From assembly GCA_002392745.1 (NCBI GenBank), contig DGHR01000014.1, forward strand, positions 257,630 to 321,629: DNA of 64,000 nucleotides, given 5' to 3'. The position numbers and the translations under genes were made by a program. Below the pieces are notes generated by a model that was not told the origin of the DNA, did not search any database, and saw only the letters and a program-made list of their open reading frames with translations. The DNA is from Bacteroidales bacterium UBA3843. GTDB lineage: Bacteria; Bacteroidota; Bacteroidia; Bacteroidales; Paludibacteraceae. Shown here piece after piece: positions 7,101 to 16,454 of this stretch. Each line of letters starts with the position of its first letter. Positions within the stretch are counted from its first letter, which is position 1.

Positions 7101-10100
7101 GTAACTCCGCTTCAACGCTGACATTGTCCAATAACACGATTAGTACAAATGCAACGAATAGTTCAGGTAGTTATGGCGTTTATGCGAAGAAGTCCTTTAC
7201 TTTTGTAGATAATGCCGTGCGAGCAACAGCAGCAACTACCAGCGTGTATGCATTGTTATTTGATGCTAACACTTCCGAAGGAACCATAGCAGACGGTAAG
7301 TATTATGCGATGGGTAATGGAACAACGGATTTTGCGCCGTTGAATGCTTCTGCCACTGTGGGCAAGGTAAAAATTCAAGGTGGTGTCTATTCGACCATTG
7401 TAAATATAGATAAGTATTTAGTGTCGGGATATAATGTATATAATCTGGACAATGAACATCCTGATTTTGCTACCGGGCATCGTTTTATTGTTGCCGATGA
7501 GAATCCGACTCCCTATGTATGCTACATCAAAGGCGGAAATAAATATACGACCTTAGAGGCAGCAATGCAATATACGAAAGATAATAGTGGTAATTATACT
7601 ATTATCATGACGCAAGACTATACCTTACCGGAGGGTGACTATGAGTTGCCATCCAATGCTACCTTGTTGGTGCCGCGTAATGCAGACCAAACGTCCATTA
7701 GCGGAGGAACGCCGGCAAGACGTACGACTAAGAGTATCATAGTGGAGAATCTTCGTCTCACGTTAGCAAGTGGTGCCCACATCAATGTGAATGGTAAGAT
7801 TGAAGTCGGCGGTGAGATGTTCTGTGCAGAAACAGGGAAGATCTGCTATGTTTGTAGTGAGTACGGACGTATTCACATGGAAGAAGGAAGTCTCATCCAA
7901 CTCAATAGCGGCGCATACCTCTATGCCTGGGGTTATATTACCGGTAAGGGAGAAATCAAAGCAAAGAATAACTCCGAAGTGCATGAGATGTTCCAAATCG
8001 GTGATATGAAATCGATGAGTAATATCGGTGGCGGTTACTATAATAACTCGCAGAAATTCTTCTTCATTAACCAATATTATATTCAAAATATAGAAGTCCC
8101 GACCACGTACTATTATAATTCACGTTCTATTTGTGCTATGGCTTCCTACTACAATAGCAAATTCATGGGAGATGATAACGTCAAATTAATAGGTACAAGC
8201 GGCGCATTATTCCTTGTTACTTCTAACGAAGAGTCATCGTGGGTGCGCAAAAGTTATGATGCAGAGCATGATTATCAAGTATGGGAAGTGAATAGTCAGG
8301 CACAATTAGGCTCAATAACAATAAGCTTTGAGGATGGTGTGCCTGTTATTGGATCTGCAACCTTTAATTCTGCCAATTACTATCTTCCCATTACCAATAA
8401 CATGAAGATCCGCGTGTTGGATGGCGATTTTTCCGTTACCCAAACATCAGAATTGTTGCCGGGAGCATCTGTGGAGATAGATAAGACCGCATCGTTTACA
8501 ATTAATTCCGGTAAGAATGTGTATGTGTTTGATAATGACCAGTGGCCATTTGGAATTACGCAAGTAGTTTATTCTCCGAGTTGGAAGAATGGGAAGGCAC
8601 CGACCCGCACCAAAGAGGATGCAGCAGTAAATGTACACGGTAAAATCGTAGTGAAAGGAGGATTGTTCACTACTAATTCCATTGCGGATGGTACGAATGC
8701 TACGAATGGAGCGAATATTTATTCTACGAATGAGGATGCAGGAACCATCTCTTATGGAACAAATGCGCCATCTTCATCTTCGATAAACTTAATAACGAAC
8801 ATCAGTGGAAGTGCCTTTTCTCCAACTCTGACCAAAAGAGCAGTCACAATGGAATCTGCTAAACTGAAGAATAACGACGGTTCTTATACCGCAACGGCAG
8901 GGACGCAGTCAGGAGAGGCATTTATCTATCTGAACAACGTATGGCAGAAGACCTATACCAACGGCTGTTTCGAAGTAATTGGCTCGACCGTCTATGCCAA
9001 ACCTTCAGAATATGTAGCATTGAAGAAGTCGCAGACCGTAGGCGGCAAGTTGACCGGTGTGGCAGAAACGAATCATACCTATCTTACTGCTGATGACAAG
9101 ATCCTTATCTTGATGGACGAGTGCCAGTGGTGGGAAGTCGTGGCTACCTCCGACCCGACGGTGTTCAAATGTAAGAAAGAGGGTTATGAAGGATTCTATT
9201 ACTACGATAATTCTTCAAGCAAGTGGAAACTGAAGACCGTCAATGTGAAGTTCTATTCGGCAGAGACGGGTGACAATGTGCTGAAGACAATTGTAACCGA
9301 TTATAATGGCATTCCTGATCAAGCGGTGATCGCTACCAACCCGACAAAAGGAACCACTGCAGAATATACCTATTCGTTCTACGGATGGAAGAGTAGTGTA
9401 ACCGGTACAGAATACAAGTGGACCGACGAGTTGGAAGTTGCTACGGCAGATATGTCCTATCGTCCGGTATTCACAGCTACCAAGCGTAACTACACCATCA
9501 CGCTCGTCAATGCGAACAACGGCGCGAATGTGCCTCTCGAAGTACCCTACGGTGAGAGACCGGACTACACTCCTGTTAAGGATCCCGATGCCCACTATAC
9601 CTATTCGTTCATAGATTGGACGAACGGTGCTAATCACTATGCTACATGCAACGACATGCCTACGGTAACGGGTACGGCTACCTATACTGCCAATTGGAAC
9701 AGCACCGTCAACAAATATAACATCACCTGGATGAATGGCGAGACGGTGCTCGAGGTGGATGAGAACCAACCTTACGGTACGGTTACTTCATATGGCGGTG
9801 CTACTCCGACTAAGGCTGCGGATGATGACTATGCATACACCTTCTCGGGATGGCATAATAGTCTCACCAATGCGCCTAAGGCGAATAATGAGACGGTAAC
9901 CGGTGAAATCACCTATACTGCCCAGTACAGCACCACACCGCGATATGCCGTTACTTTCAATAACTACGACGGTACCCAACTCGCGCGCACCGTTTATACA
10001 CAAGAAGAAACACCCGCATACGACGGCACTCCCACGCGCACACGTGACTACGACGGCTATTTCCGCTTTGACGGATGGAAAAATAGCGCAGGAACGAAAT

Positions 10101-12178
10101 ATAATGTAGGAGATGCTCTGCCCGCGGTGTTCCAAAAGGAGACATACACGGCGCAATATGTATATGTGACCGATTTGTTCACCATCACGCTCAATAACGT
10201 TGATGGTAACGGTACTACATGGTCCGGTAAGTTCGGTGCTGGTGCCACTCCGTTCTACAACCCGAATGATGATGATGTGCCGGTTACACCGACCAAGACT
10301 TCCACCGATGGACAAGATTATGTCTTCACCGGCTGGTCGCCGGAGTTGGAGCCTGTTTCTGGAGCAGCTACGTATACTGCCTCTTTCGAAATGGATAAAT
10401 CGGACTTCGGTGAACCGCTCGACATCGTGGATGCCACCGATAATACTACCGAGACTTCGCTCACTATCAACGCGAACGGATGGCTCGCCAGCGGATGGCC
10501 TTACACCATCAACGGTACTTCGTATGCCAAAACCGATCGTGAGACTGACCGCACACTCGTCTTTACACATGGTTACGATGCCGGTGAATCCCGTCTTATT
10601 ACCATCAAGGATAAAAACGGAATCACGGTTAGCCGGCATACATACACGATTCCTCTCGTATATGACAACCCTCTGGGCAACCCCACGCTTTCTGGTACGA
10701 ATGCCAACAGCATTGTCTTTGTTAGCGAGAATACGATACTGACTGTGAGCGGTAACGCTTCAGCTGCGGCTATCTATGTAGCGCCTACAGCGGAACTGAT
10801 GATCGACCCGGGAGTGACGCTCACGGTCGGCAAACTTGTACTGCGTACCTCGCCCTCGAGTTCCGCTATCCTTACCAACGAAGGCGTGCTCAATGCCACT
10901 AAAGTGTACTATTCGCGCATCACCAGCGACAACAGCCAATACTACCAGTTTGGTCTGCCGCTGTCGTGCCCTCTGGACAATGTGGAGATGTCCAATACCG
11001 GTAAGTTTGGCGGCTCTGACCTCACCTACGGCTCGGCATGGCTCCTGAAATCCTATTCCGAAGCCAGCCGTGCTGCTAATGGTATCCGCGATGATGGTAC
11101 CAACTGGACAGCGCTGGCAGCCGGAGGTATTATACAGGGCGGAGTCGGATATGAGATGATGTCCAACTCGAAATACTACCGTGAGTACTACTTCCCCGTT
11201 GATATCTCCAAACTGGGTACATCCGTCGCTGTCTCTTACTCTCCGGGTGAGGCGGCAGGAGCCGCACACGCGGGATGGAATATACTGACATCGCCGTTGA
11301 TGGGCACCTATCAAGTGCCGGTGACTGACCCGGCGACGGACATTAAGATTGCATGGCTGCAGACCGATGGCTCCTATTCACAGGAACTGGCTGCAACCAT
11401 TCCGCCTGCCAAACCCTTCTCCTACCAGGCTACCACCGACCAAACGGAACTGGTATTCGGCACCGAGGCCTTCATCTATCGTGCGCCGCGTCATCAGACC
11501 GAAATGGAAGCGCAGACCGAGACCGAATGGCTGCAACTCGACCTCACGGACGACAAGGGCCAAACCGACCAAACGGGTGTCTTTGCGCACCCCACGCGCT
11601 TCACGGACAGCTACGAAGCCGGTATTGATATGGCCAAACAGTCCCTCGCGTCCACGCGCCCGATACTATATACCACGCACGCGTACGGAGATATGGCGTT
11701 CGCCGGTGTCAGCGACGAGGCTTTGGAGCAGGGTATAGCCCTTACCTTCAATAACCCCGCAGCACAGACGCTGACGCTCAGCCTGCGCGACAACGAATGG
11801 CTCAACCGTATGGCATACGTATGGCTGCTGGATAACGAGACCGGAGAGCGCACCGACCTGCTGATGGATGACTACCGCTTCACAGCACCCGCAGGCACTA
11901 CCGCCGGACGGCTCGTTCTGCAAGGGCGTTTCTACGCACCGCAAGTAGCTACCGGACTGGATGAGACAGGCGCTGACTACCGTATCTACAACCTCAACGG
12001 CAATATCGCCGTCAGCGGTGTAGAAGCCGGCACGGCGGTCTATGTCTTCGATGCCGTAGGCCATATGCTTTATCATGGCACGGCGGAGACCGAGGATATA
12101 CTTATCCCCGCGCCGAGCGCAGGAGTGTATATGCTCCATATCGGCGGCAAGACAGCCAAGATGGTGATTAACAAGTAA
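4181..12178 (+). CDS. Giant T9SS-secreted surface protein, beta-helix plus Listeria-Bacteroides repeats
   Basis: 2665 residues, exported. An N-terminal signal peptide has a long charged lead, a hydrophobic core LIGLFISLGIGQ and probable cleavage after AWA near residue 42. Residues about 400-1080 are a long series of short turns with recurring AYGxY, N/G/T-rich patterns, as in parallel beta-helix adhesins. Residues about 1686-2070 contain five beta-grasp repeats of the Listeria-Bacteroides (Flg_new/InlB-B) type, for example YTITLVNANNG and YNITWMNGETVLEV. The last 70 residues (IYNLNGNIAVSG, GVYMLHIGGK, ending MVINK) match a type A T9SS sorting domain, so it should cross the outer membrane through T9SS and be surface-anchored. 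The likely role is adhesin or surface layer; no catalytic motif is seen. It has its own promoter and heads the exported-protein block. Confidence 0.85.
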   Translation: MRTNLVQTCKTSANRINLNRIAKRVALIGLFISLGIGQAWASSGSTPYSYAAIKSDNTGQGLVYMKKQDSGTPSNPAQSDYRHYSPTAAVNGKDNYTQLGDYHTSPSKNAYFWAMPARGFEWKEWSGYETGKVSSTFPNVNRNPETHRATWDGQGDVIHFANGGGSSTYTLITAKFKDATRYTITYLPSEGDGNYSVNYSYLKTRVRSDGEYEFYTDNTTDNYSFTPTSESKGVYSYAADKVTLTATETTSGNFVGWFEGTSTTAKSTSKSYTYPVSQTTSVTAVFKLATLGTATGDLSPAVKALGSNNYTITVPVTAHGSWSAGNFTVAFAEQTSPARSDITKGSVTYSQTSGNVQNSVGTLTIPFTYNPASWGNTDMLVTVTPVYGTAISFHILASATEPVTEEAQLWENGVKTQSGTLATIVAAANALSTNPTVKLMQDKTIDAPLSLQKSMKFDLNDKKITSTGTSAFSIDAAGIDVQIVDEGFSQIGEIATSSAQSGNVSVVTFTQKAKLTMQGGTLSATNTGSGSAYGINVTQGSTFYMTNGQLTVTGVSEAQGVHVATASGYATLNGGSITVTAPANAYGLWSAGQSNITNATISVETTTGANAYGIYVNGGVSTLTTNTVTATAKTTGAYAAYVNAGRLNGNGGSFAAEAVTSGVYGVHVQAGATAVVQQNAVVTAEATGASGTSVFGVNNLGTVSLTNISVTATAPTTAATAVNIASRATATTIEGGTYRANGNGSSYGLHHQAGSLNVEGGDFKSIGSGSTIYGGRSTVNATIANASFWGETQGSGNTAYGFEAATEDKNISLTNCTIKGISNTTKAYAIYTRANVTATGCTLTATTNGTNYAYGVYAEKGTNSIVNTNATVYSNTTYAYGVYHKAGSLSMEGGSFDVEAMQAGATSVAQAYLYGLYNEANMTTTINNTEFNVSPASGNSHSQYVYGANINGTLISSGATYSAEGYTYVYGIFGNSASTLTLSNNTISTNATNSSGSYGVYAKKSFTFVDNAVRATAATTSVYALLFDANTSEGTIADGKYYAMGNGTTDFAPLNASATVGKVKIQGGVYSTIVNIDKYLVSGYNVYNLDNEHPDFATGHRFIVADENPTPYVCYIKGGNKYTTLEAAMQYTKDNSGNYTIIMTQDYTLPEGDYELPSNATLLVPRNADQTSISGGTPARRTTKSIIVENLRLTLASGAHINVNGKIEVGGEMFCAETGKICYVCSEYGRIHMEEGSLIQLNSGAYLYAWGYITGKGEIKAKNNSEVHEMFQIGDMKSMSNIGGGYYNNSQKFFFINQYYIQNIEVPTTYYYNSRSICAMASYYNSKFMGDDNVKLIGTSGALFLVTSNEESSWVRKSYDAEHDYQVWEVNSQAQLGSITISFEDGVPVIGSATFNSANYYLPITNNMKIRVLDGDFSVTQTSELLPGASVEIDKTASFTINSGKNVYVFDNDQWPFGITQVVYSPSWKNGKAPTRTKEDAAVNVHGKIVVKGGLFTTNSIADGTNATNGANIYSTNEDAGTISYGTNAPSSSSINLITNISGSAFSPTLTKRAVTMESAKLKNNDGSYTATAGTQSGEAFIYLNNVWQKTYTNGCFEVIGSTVYAKPSEYVALKKSQTVGGKLTGVAETNHTYLTADDKILILMDECQWWEVVATSDPTVFKCKKEGYEGFYYYDNSSSKWKLKTVNVKFYSAETGDNVLKTIVTDYNGIPDQAVIATNPTKGTTAEYTYSFYGWKSSVTGTEYKWTDELEVATADMSYRPVFTATKRNYTITLVNANNGANVPLEVPYGERPDYTPVKDPDAHYTYSFIDWTNGANHYATCNDMPTVTGTATYTANWNSTVNKYNITWMNGETVLEVDENQPYGTVTSYGGATPTKAADDDYAYTFSGWHNSLTNAPKANNETVTGEITYTAQYSTTPRYAVTFNNYDGTQLARTVYTQEETPAYDGTPTRTRDYDGYFRFDGWKNSAGTKYNVGDALPAVFQKETYTAQYVYVTDLFTITLNNVDGNGTTWSGKFGAGATPFYNPNDDDVPVTPTKTSTDGQDYVFTGWSPELEPVSGAATYTASFEMDKSDFGEPLDIVDATDNTTETSLTINANGWLASGWPYTINGTSYAKTDRETDRTLVFTHGYDAGESRLITIKDKNGITVSRHTYTIPLVYDNPLGNPTLSGTNANSIVFVSENTILTVSGNASAAAIYVAPTAELMIDPGVTLTVGKLVLRTSPSSSAILTNEGVLNATKVYYSRITSDNSQYYQFGLPLSCPLDNVEMSNTGKFGGSDLTYGSAWLLKSYSEASRAANGIRDDGTNWTALAAGGIIQGGVGYEMMSNSKYYREYYFPVDISKLGTSVAVSYSPGEAAGAAHAGWNILTSPLMGTYQVPVTDPATDIKIAWLQTDGSYSQELAATIPPAKPFSYQATTDQTELVFGTEAFIYRAPRHQTEMEAQTETEWLQLDLTDDKGQTDQTGVFAHPTRFTDSYEAGIDMAKQSLASTRPILYTTHAYGDMAFAGVSDEALEQGIALTFNNPAAQTLTLSLRDNEWLNRMAYVWLLDNETGERTDLLMDDYRFTAPAGTTAGRLVLQGRFYAPQVATGLDETGADYRIYNLNGNIAVSGVEAGTAVYVFDAVGHMLYHGTAETEDILIPAPSAGVYMLHIGGKTAKMVINK

Positions 12179-12197
12179 TTAAGGTACAAAAAAAGAT

Positions 12198-12962
12198 ATG
12201 AAGAATAAGATGAGAAAACCGCGTAGCGGCTCCTTTGTGCTGCTTGCCGTGTTATCGGTAGGCATGCTCATTCAGGGGGCGGTACACATATACCGGGAGA
12301 TTAAAGAAAACAAGAATGATTCCGGCTACGCACCCGCATTTGTAACGTACGGCACCCACTCGACAGTTACGGTACCTCTGGTCAGCGCTCCGCGCCGTAC
12401 CGGCGTACCGATGGTCAGTGCCGCTGCTGTCCGCCATGCCGCTTATGCCGGACATGCCTCTCTGGCACCCGCTGCCGGAGGTATTCATACCACCTCCTCT
12501 GCCCAAGTCCGTTCGGTGGGCGCAGGGATTGGTGGTTCAGGAGTCGCTTCTGCGATGACCGCCTCCTCCGCACAACGGGGTATAACCTATGGCGGTGCAT
12601 CCGTATCCGTGCCAGTACTGGCAATCAACACCGCTGTTGCCGCCTCTTCGCCTGTAGCTGAAAACACCATGCGTGCTATAGCTCCACGGCGAGCTCCGGC
12701 TCTCCCGGGAGGCGAGGAAGGAGAATGGAACCAGGATGGAGGTAAATGGTGGACATGGGAGGAAGGCGTATGGCGCGAAGCCGAACTGGGAGACACACGT
12801 ACGACAGGAGGCGTTACCTATCGCTACAATGGTTCCGGATGGGACATCGTGAAAGACCAGACAGACCCGAATCTGACAGCTCCGGTAGGTACGACACCAT
12901 GGCTGCTCTTGGCGCTGCTCGCGGCCCTCTATACGGTCCGCAAGAAAAGCCGTAGGGCTTGA
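12198..12962 (+). CDS. Small exported protein with Trp-rich motif and hydrophobic C-terminal tail
   Basis: 254 residues; function unknown. The N-terminus has a basic stretch and a hydrophobic segment FVLLAVLSVGMLIQGAV, a signal peptide or membrane anchor. The middle is Ala/Ser/Val-rich and low in complexity. A Trp-rich stretch follows (GGKWWTWEEGVWRE, then YRYNGSGWDIV). The protein ends with PVGTTPWLLLALLAALYTV and a basic tail RKKSRRA, the topology of a tail anchor or a membrane-sorting signal of the CTERM kind. It begins 19 bases after the giant surface protein gene and 19 bases precede the next gene, so it is almost certainly co-transcribed and may assist or anchor its neighbours. Confidence 0.7.
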   Translation: MKNKMRKPRSGSFVLLAVLSVGMLIQGAVHIYREIKENKNDSGYAPAFVTYGTHSTVTVPLVSAPRRTGVPMVSAAAVRHAAYAGHASLAPAAGGIHTTSSAQVRSVGAGIGGSGVASAMTASSAQRGITYGGASVSVPVLAINTAVAASSPVAENTMRAIAPRRAPALPGGEEGEWNQDGGKWWTWEEGVWREAELGDTRTTGGVTYRYNGSGWDIVKDQTDPNLTAPVGTTPWLLLALLAALYTVRKKSRRA

Positions 12963-12981
12963 CAAAACCGAAGATTTAGAC

Positions 12982-14796
12982 ATGAAAACTATGATACAAA
13001 AACAATTACTGACGATGATGCTCATCTGCTGGAGCGCAACTGCATTGAGGGCAGCTGTACCCGGTAGTTCGTGTGACAATCCTATCCCGCTGACCGAAGA
13101 CTTTTCTGTGCAAGTGGACAAGGCCGGTACCGTATGGTACAGCGCCTGGACATTCGACCTGCCTATCAAGGTCTGCTTCACGCCTATCAACCCCGCCTTT
13201 CCGGCACCGGACGTGGAGATGGACTTTTCGTGTACGCCCGGCGTGTACGAAGATAGTATCCTGTGCAGCCTCTTCTGCGCCTCAAGCGGCAGCGGAGTGA
13301 TGTTGGATATGCCCCATAAACCGACATTGGTTAAGGAGGGGGACGACTACTGCATCAGCATGGGTAAGGCATATCGTGACCTGCTCCTGCAGACCGGTAT
13401 CAGCTACAACCTGCGGGTATTGGTTAAGGTGACCTTCAAGTCCGCCGGCACGCTGTCTATGATTCCCGACACCGAGTTCAAGGATTGTATGGACGGAGGT
13501 AAATTCACCCATCTGGGCGATACGATTCAGGTGAACGCCAACGACAAAGAGCGTTTTGTTATCCTGCCTTACATCCAGTGGATGGAAGACTCGGTACGCT
13601 ATATCTGGACCGGTACCAAACCCGTTCAGGCTGTGGTGGCCAGCACTTGTGCTGCCGAAGCGGATGATTATCTGGACGAACGGAACCTGGACCGTATAGA
13701 TATCCAGCCCGGCGATACAGTGCAGAAGACCGCCGCGGAAATAAAATACTATGCCGAGTATGGCCAAGGACAGCAGTCTGCCAACACCGTCCAGGCGGGT
13801 ATGCTCTATGGTCGTTTCCTCAGCGAAGCACCCGGTGTGATGAAGATTGAACGGGTGCCGGTTGCGCCGCCTGCCGGTGGCGCCACTCTGCTGCGTTACG
13901 ACCGCGCGACTACTATCATGGCGAACGACACAGACGCACTCTATGCCCTCCGACGTGATACGGTAGGTGTCCGTTTTGACAGCCCTACGCAGCATATACT
14001 GCGTATGTATGTCGGTGCCTCTGCGGATTTTACACCCGCTACGGCTCTCGCTTCCTACCAATACAATATTTCGGATAACGGACACTCACTGATGCTATTC
14101 AAGGAACAATTGGATGCGCTTTGGACACAGACCACGGGCAACTACCTCTACATCCGTTTTCTGACCACAGCCCGCACTTCGGTTATTCCCTCTGTTTGGA
14201 CTCCGTCCGAGTGTGCGCAGAAATGGGATTTCTTGAAACCGGGTGAACTATCGGTAGCGCGATATGCTTCAGGAGTTGTATATCATAAACTATATTACAA
14301 CCAGTGGCGTGGCGCAGCTATGACATTCAAATGGGCCGGTACTGCTGCATGCCCGGTATTTATTGGAGATACTTGCGGATTTCCTAACAACGCAACGAAT
14401 GTTCATGTTGTCAAAGGTTATAGTATCAAGCGCAATGGTACGCTGACCATCACTGCCGCAGAGATAGAGGAATGGGCGGACCGTGTGGATGATGAGGGGA
14501 ACCTCTATGTGATGTTCTACACTTCTGCCAATGGCACGATGACTATCTCCGGAGGTGCACCCGCAGAGACCGACCCTGTCTACCCGAGCGCAACTGTCGC
14601 TGTTGCCTGTCTGGACAACAACGGCAAAGTACAAGTATCTGTCAGCGTTGACCAGCATATCGCTATCCGCAATGCCGCAGGTGCAGTTGCTCGCGAATGG
14701 AATGCCGTAGCCGGTTCGCCCGAGCAATTCACACTCGACGCAGGCACTTATACGCTGACCGGAAATACTGAGACCATCACCCTGCAGGTGCCCTGA
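12982..14796 (+). CDS. Secreted protein with VWY-type beta-sandwich domains
   Basis: 604 residues with a signal peptide (LLTMMLICWSATALRAA). The mature N-terminus SSCDNPIPLTEDFSVQV...GTVWYSAWTF is the same kind of module that repeats in the 1653-residue protein downstream (Cys...W/FxW...VWY). Further Cys-containing segments follow, for example YIWTGTKPVQAVVASTC and MTFKWAGTAACPVFIGDTC. The C-terminus (HIAIRNAAGAVAREW ... LDAGTYTLTG ... TITLQVP) resembles a divergent T9SS C-terminal domain, but it lacks the usual basic end. No enzyme motif. Probably surface-exposed and part of the same assembly as its neighbours. Confidence 0.65.
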   Translation: MKTMIQKQLLTMMLICWSATALRAAVPGSSCDNPIPLTEDFSVQVDKAGTVWYSAWTFDLPIKVCFTPINPAFPAPDVEMDFSCTPGVYEDSILCSLFCASSGSGVMLDMPHKPTLVKEGDDYCISMGKAYRDLLLQTGISYNLRVLVKVTFKSAGTLSMIPDTEFKDCMDGGKFTHLGDTIQVNANDKERFVILPYIQWMEDSVRYIWTGTKPVQAVVASTCAAEADDYLDERNLDRIDIQPGDTVQKTAAEIKYYAEYGQGQQSANTVQAGMLYGRFLSEAPGVMKIERVPVAPPAGGATLLRYDRATTIMANDTDALYALRRDTVGVRFDSPTQHILRMYVGASADFTPATALASYQYNISDNGHSLMLFKEQLDALWTQTTGNYLYIRFLTTARTSVIPSVWTPSECAQKWDFLKPGELSVARYASGVVYHKLYYNQWRGAAMTFKWAGTAACPVFIGDTCGFPNNATNVHVVKGYSIKRNGTLTITAAEIEEWADRVDDEGNLYVMFYTSANGTMTISGGAPAETDPVYPSATVAVACLDNNGKVQVSVSVDQHIAIRNAAGAVAREWNAVAGSPEQFTLDAGTYTLTGNTETITLQVP

Positions 14797-14860
14797 TGCG
14801 GCAAATAAGACACATATTTGTGGAAAAATTGACAAAAATAACTTTGAAATGCAAAAATAC

Positions 14861-14891
14861 TTGTTTATTTCATAAAAAATGAGTATCTTTG
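14861..14891 (+). promoter_or_regulatory. Internal promoter within the exported-protein block
   Basis: TTGT at 14861-14864, 19 bases, TATCTTTG at 14884-14891. It shows that the upstream in-frame ATG at 14879 lies inside the promoter and cannot be the start of the next gene; the ATG at 14951 is used. The leader again contains alternating purine-pyrimidine runs. Confidence 0.7.
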
Positions 14892-14950
14892 CGCCCAAAT
14901 CTGTTGTGTGCACATGCAACGCAAGCGCATACATACGTGTGAAGCCAGTA

Positions 14951-16423
14951 ATGAAAAAGCAAATTATCATATTCTTCCTCATACTGCAAGGCCTTGGATT
15001 GGCTGCGCAGACAATTGACTATGCCGCCATCACAATGGACAAGGCTACCCCTGTGGCTGATACCACAGACCTGCTCGTCCGTGACGGTGATAACTATCTG
15101 AAGATTACGGCGGACCATCTGCCGGCGACTATCGTCTATATGCCCGATACCGCCTTCGGACCGCTGCCCGTAGCAGCAATTGCCGGTGGCGATACCCTGT
15201 CCCGCAGTGCGCTGTTCGCCGGTTGTCAGCAGCAATGGCGTTGGCAGGTGCCGGCTGCCGCGCAGGCACGTATCATCGATGTGGCGGCGCATGAGAATGC
15301 GCGTATCCGTATCGAGCCTTATGTCTGCCGTCCGACCGCCTCGGATACCACTGCCGCTGTCTGCGGAGGACTGGAATGGGCGGGAGAATACCGCAGCCAG
15401 AGCGGCGATTATACCGTTACACTGGTGAATGCCGCAGGATGCGACTCGGTACGCACACTCCATCTCACAGTCTATACGCCGGCTGCAAACACCGATACCA
15501 TCGCCGAGGTGTGGGATAGCATCCGCTGGTACGGCGCCCTCTATACCGAGAGCGGAGAATATGCTGTGCAGAAACAGGATGCCCACGGTTGCGGTTATAC
15601 CCATACGCTCCAACTCACCGTCCGCCATACCTCCTACGAATATATCCCTGAGCATGCATGCGATAGTTTCTTCGTAAACGGCGTCAAGTACACCGCCGGC
15701 GGAGATATTGTCCGCGACACTACCTATTCGGACGAAGGGGACCGCACGGTGCATATTATCCGTCTTACCCTCGGCAAGACCTATTATGCGCCTCCTACCA
15801 GCGTGACCACCTGTTATCAGTATGAGTCCATGTCCGGCAAGATTTATACCGAGTCGGGCGTCTATATCGACACCGTACCTAGCTACGGCGGCTGCAACGC
15901 GATTATCACATTGAACCTGACGATTCAGAACTGCACATACACCGATTCTGTCTTCTTCTGCCCGGGCGAGGAGGAAACGCGCACGGAGAAAGTGGAGGAC
16001 ACGCTGTTTATCCATCTGCCGTACACCTACCAGTCGCCTGCTACATGGGATTATATGCAGGGCGCAGTGCTGGCCGGCGAATCGCAACGTACGCTCCTCA
16101 ACCTCCAAATGGTAGAGCAGAACCTGCGCAACCACTATGTCGGCCGTCTCACTCCGGTTGAGTCGGTAGACTGGAATGTACAGTACGAAGGAACGGATGA
16201 ATATACGCCGGTAGTAGTGGAGAATGGCGGCCAATGGGTGGATGCCGGTACTCTTCGTATGCACGTTGTCTTCCTCTGTGGTGAGGAATACACGGGCGAT
16301 TATACTACGGATATCGACCGTCTGGACGTCCGCGAACAAGCCGCCAAATATATAGAAAACGGCAGGGTGGTTATCCTCCGCGGCGGACAACGCTATGACA
16401 TACTCGGTACCAAAATAGAATGA
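14951..16423 (+). CDS. Secreted repeat protein with GCDS-type modules and a short C-terminal LG motif
   Basis: 490 residues from the ATG at 14951, which follows the promoter and gives a proper signal peptide (KKQIIIFFLILQGLGLAAQ). After an N-terminal domain come three or four modules of about 65 residues, each ending in a variant of GCDSVRTLHLTV (AAGCDSVRTLHLTV, HGCGYTHTLQLTV, YGGCNAIITLNLTI), a motif frequent in Bacteroidota cell-surface proteins. The extreme C-terminus IENGRVVILRGGQRYDILG resembles a short tail that I recall in many exported Bacteroidales proteins and that recurs in the next gene. Function unknown; probably a structural surface protein. Confidence 0.65.
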   Translation: MKKQIIIFFLILQGLGLAAQTIDYAAITMDKATPVADTTDLLVRDGDNYLKITADHLPATIVYMPDTAFGPLPVAAIAGGDTLSRSALFAGCQQQWRWQVPAAAQARIIDVAAHENARIRIEPYVCRPTASDTTAAVCGGLEWAGEYRSQSGDYTVTLVNAAGCDSVRTLHLTVYTPAANTDTIAEVWDSIRWYGALYTESGEYAVQKQDAHGCGYTHTLQLTVRHTSYEYIPEHACDSFFVNGVKYTAGGDIVRDTTYSDEGDRTVHIIRLTLGKTYYAPPTSVTTCYQYESMSGKIYTESGVYIDTVPSYGGCNAIITLNLTIQNCTYTDSVFFCPGEEETRTEKVEDTLFIHLPYTYQSPATWDYMQGAVLAGESQRTLLNLQMVEQNLRNHYVGRLTPVESVDWNVQYEGTDEYTPVVVENGGQWVDAGTLRMHVVFLCGEEYTGDYTTDIDRLDVREQAAKYIENGRVVILRGGQRYDILGTKIE

Positions 16424-16454
16424 TAAACCTGCTTTTCGACTCATATATTTACAG

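Noticed and set aside
14879..14950. Upstream in-frame ATG for the secreted protein at 14951
   Set aside because: It lies within the TATCTTTG promoter and would spoil the signal peptide.
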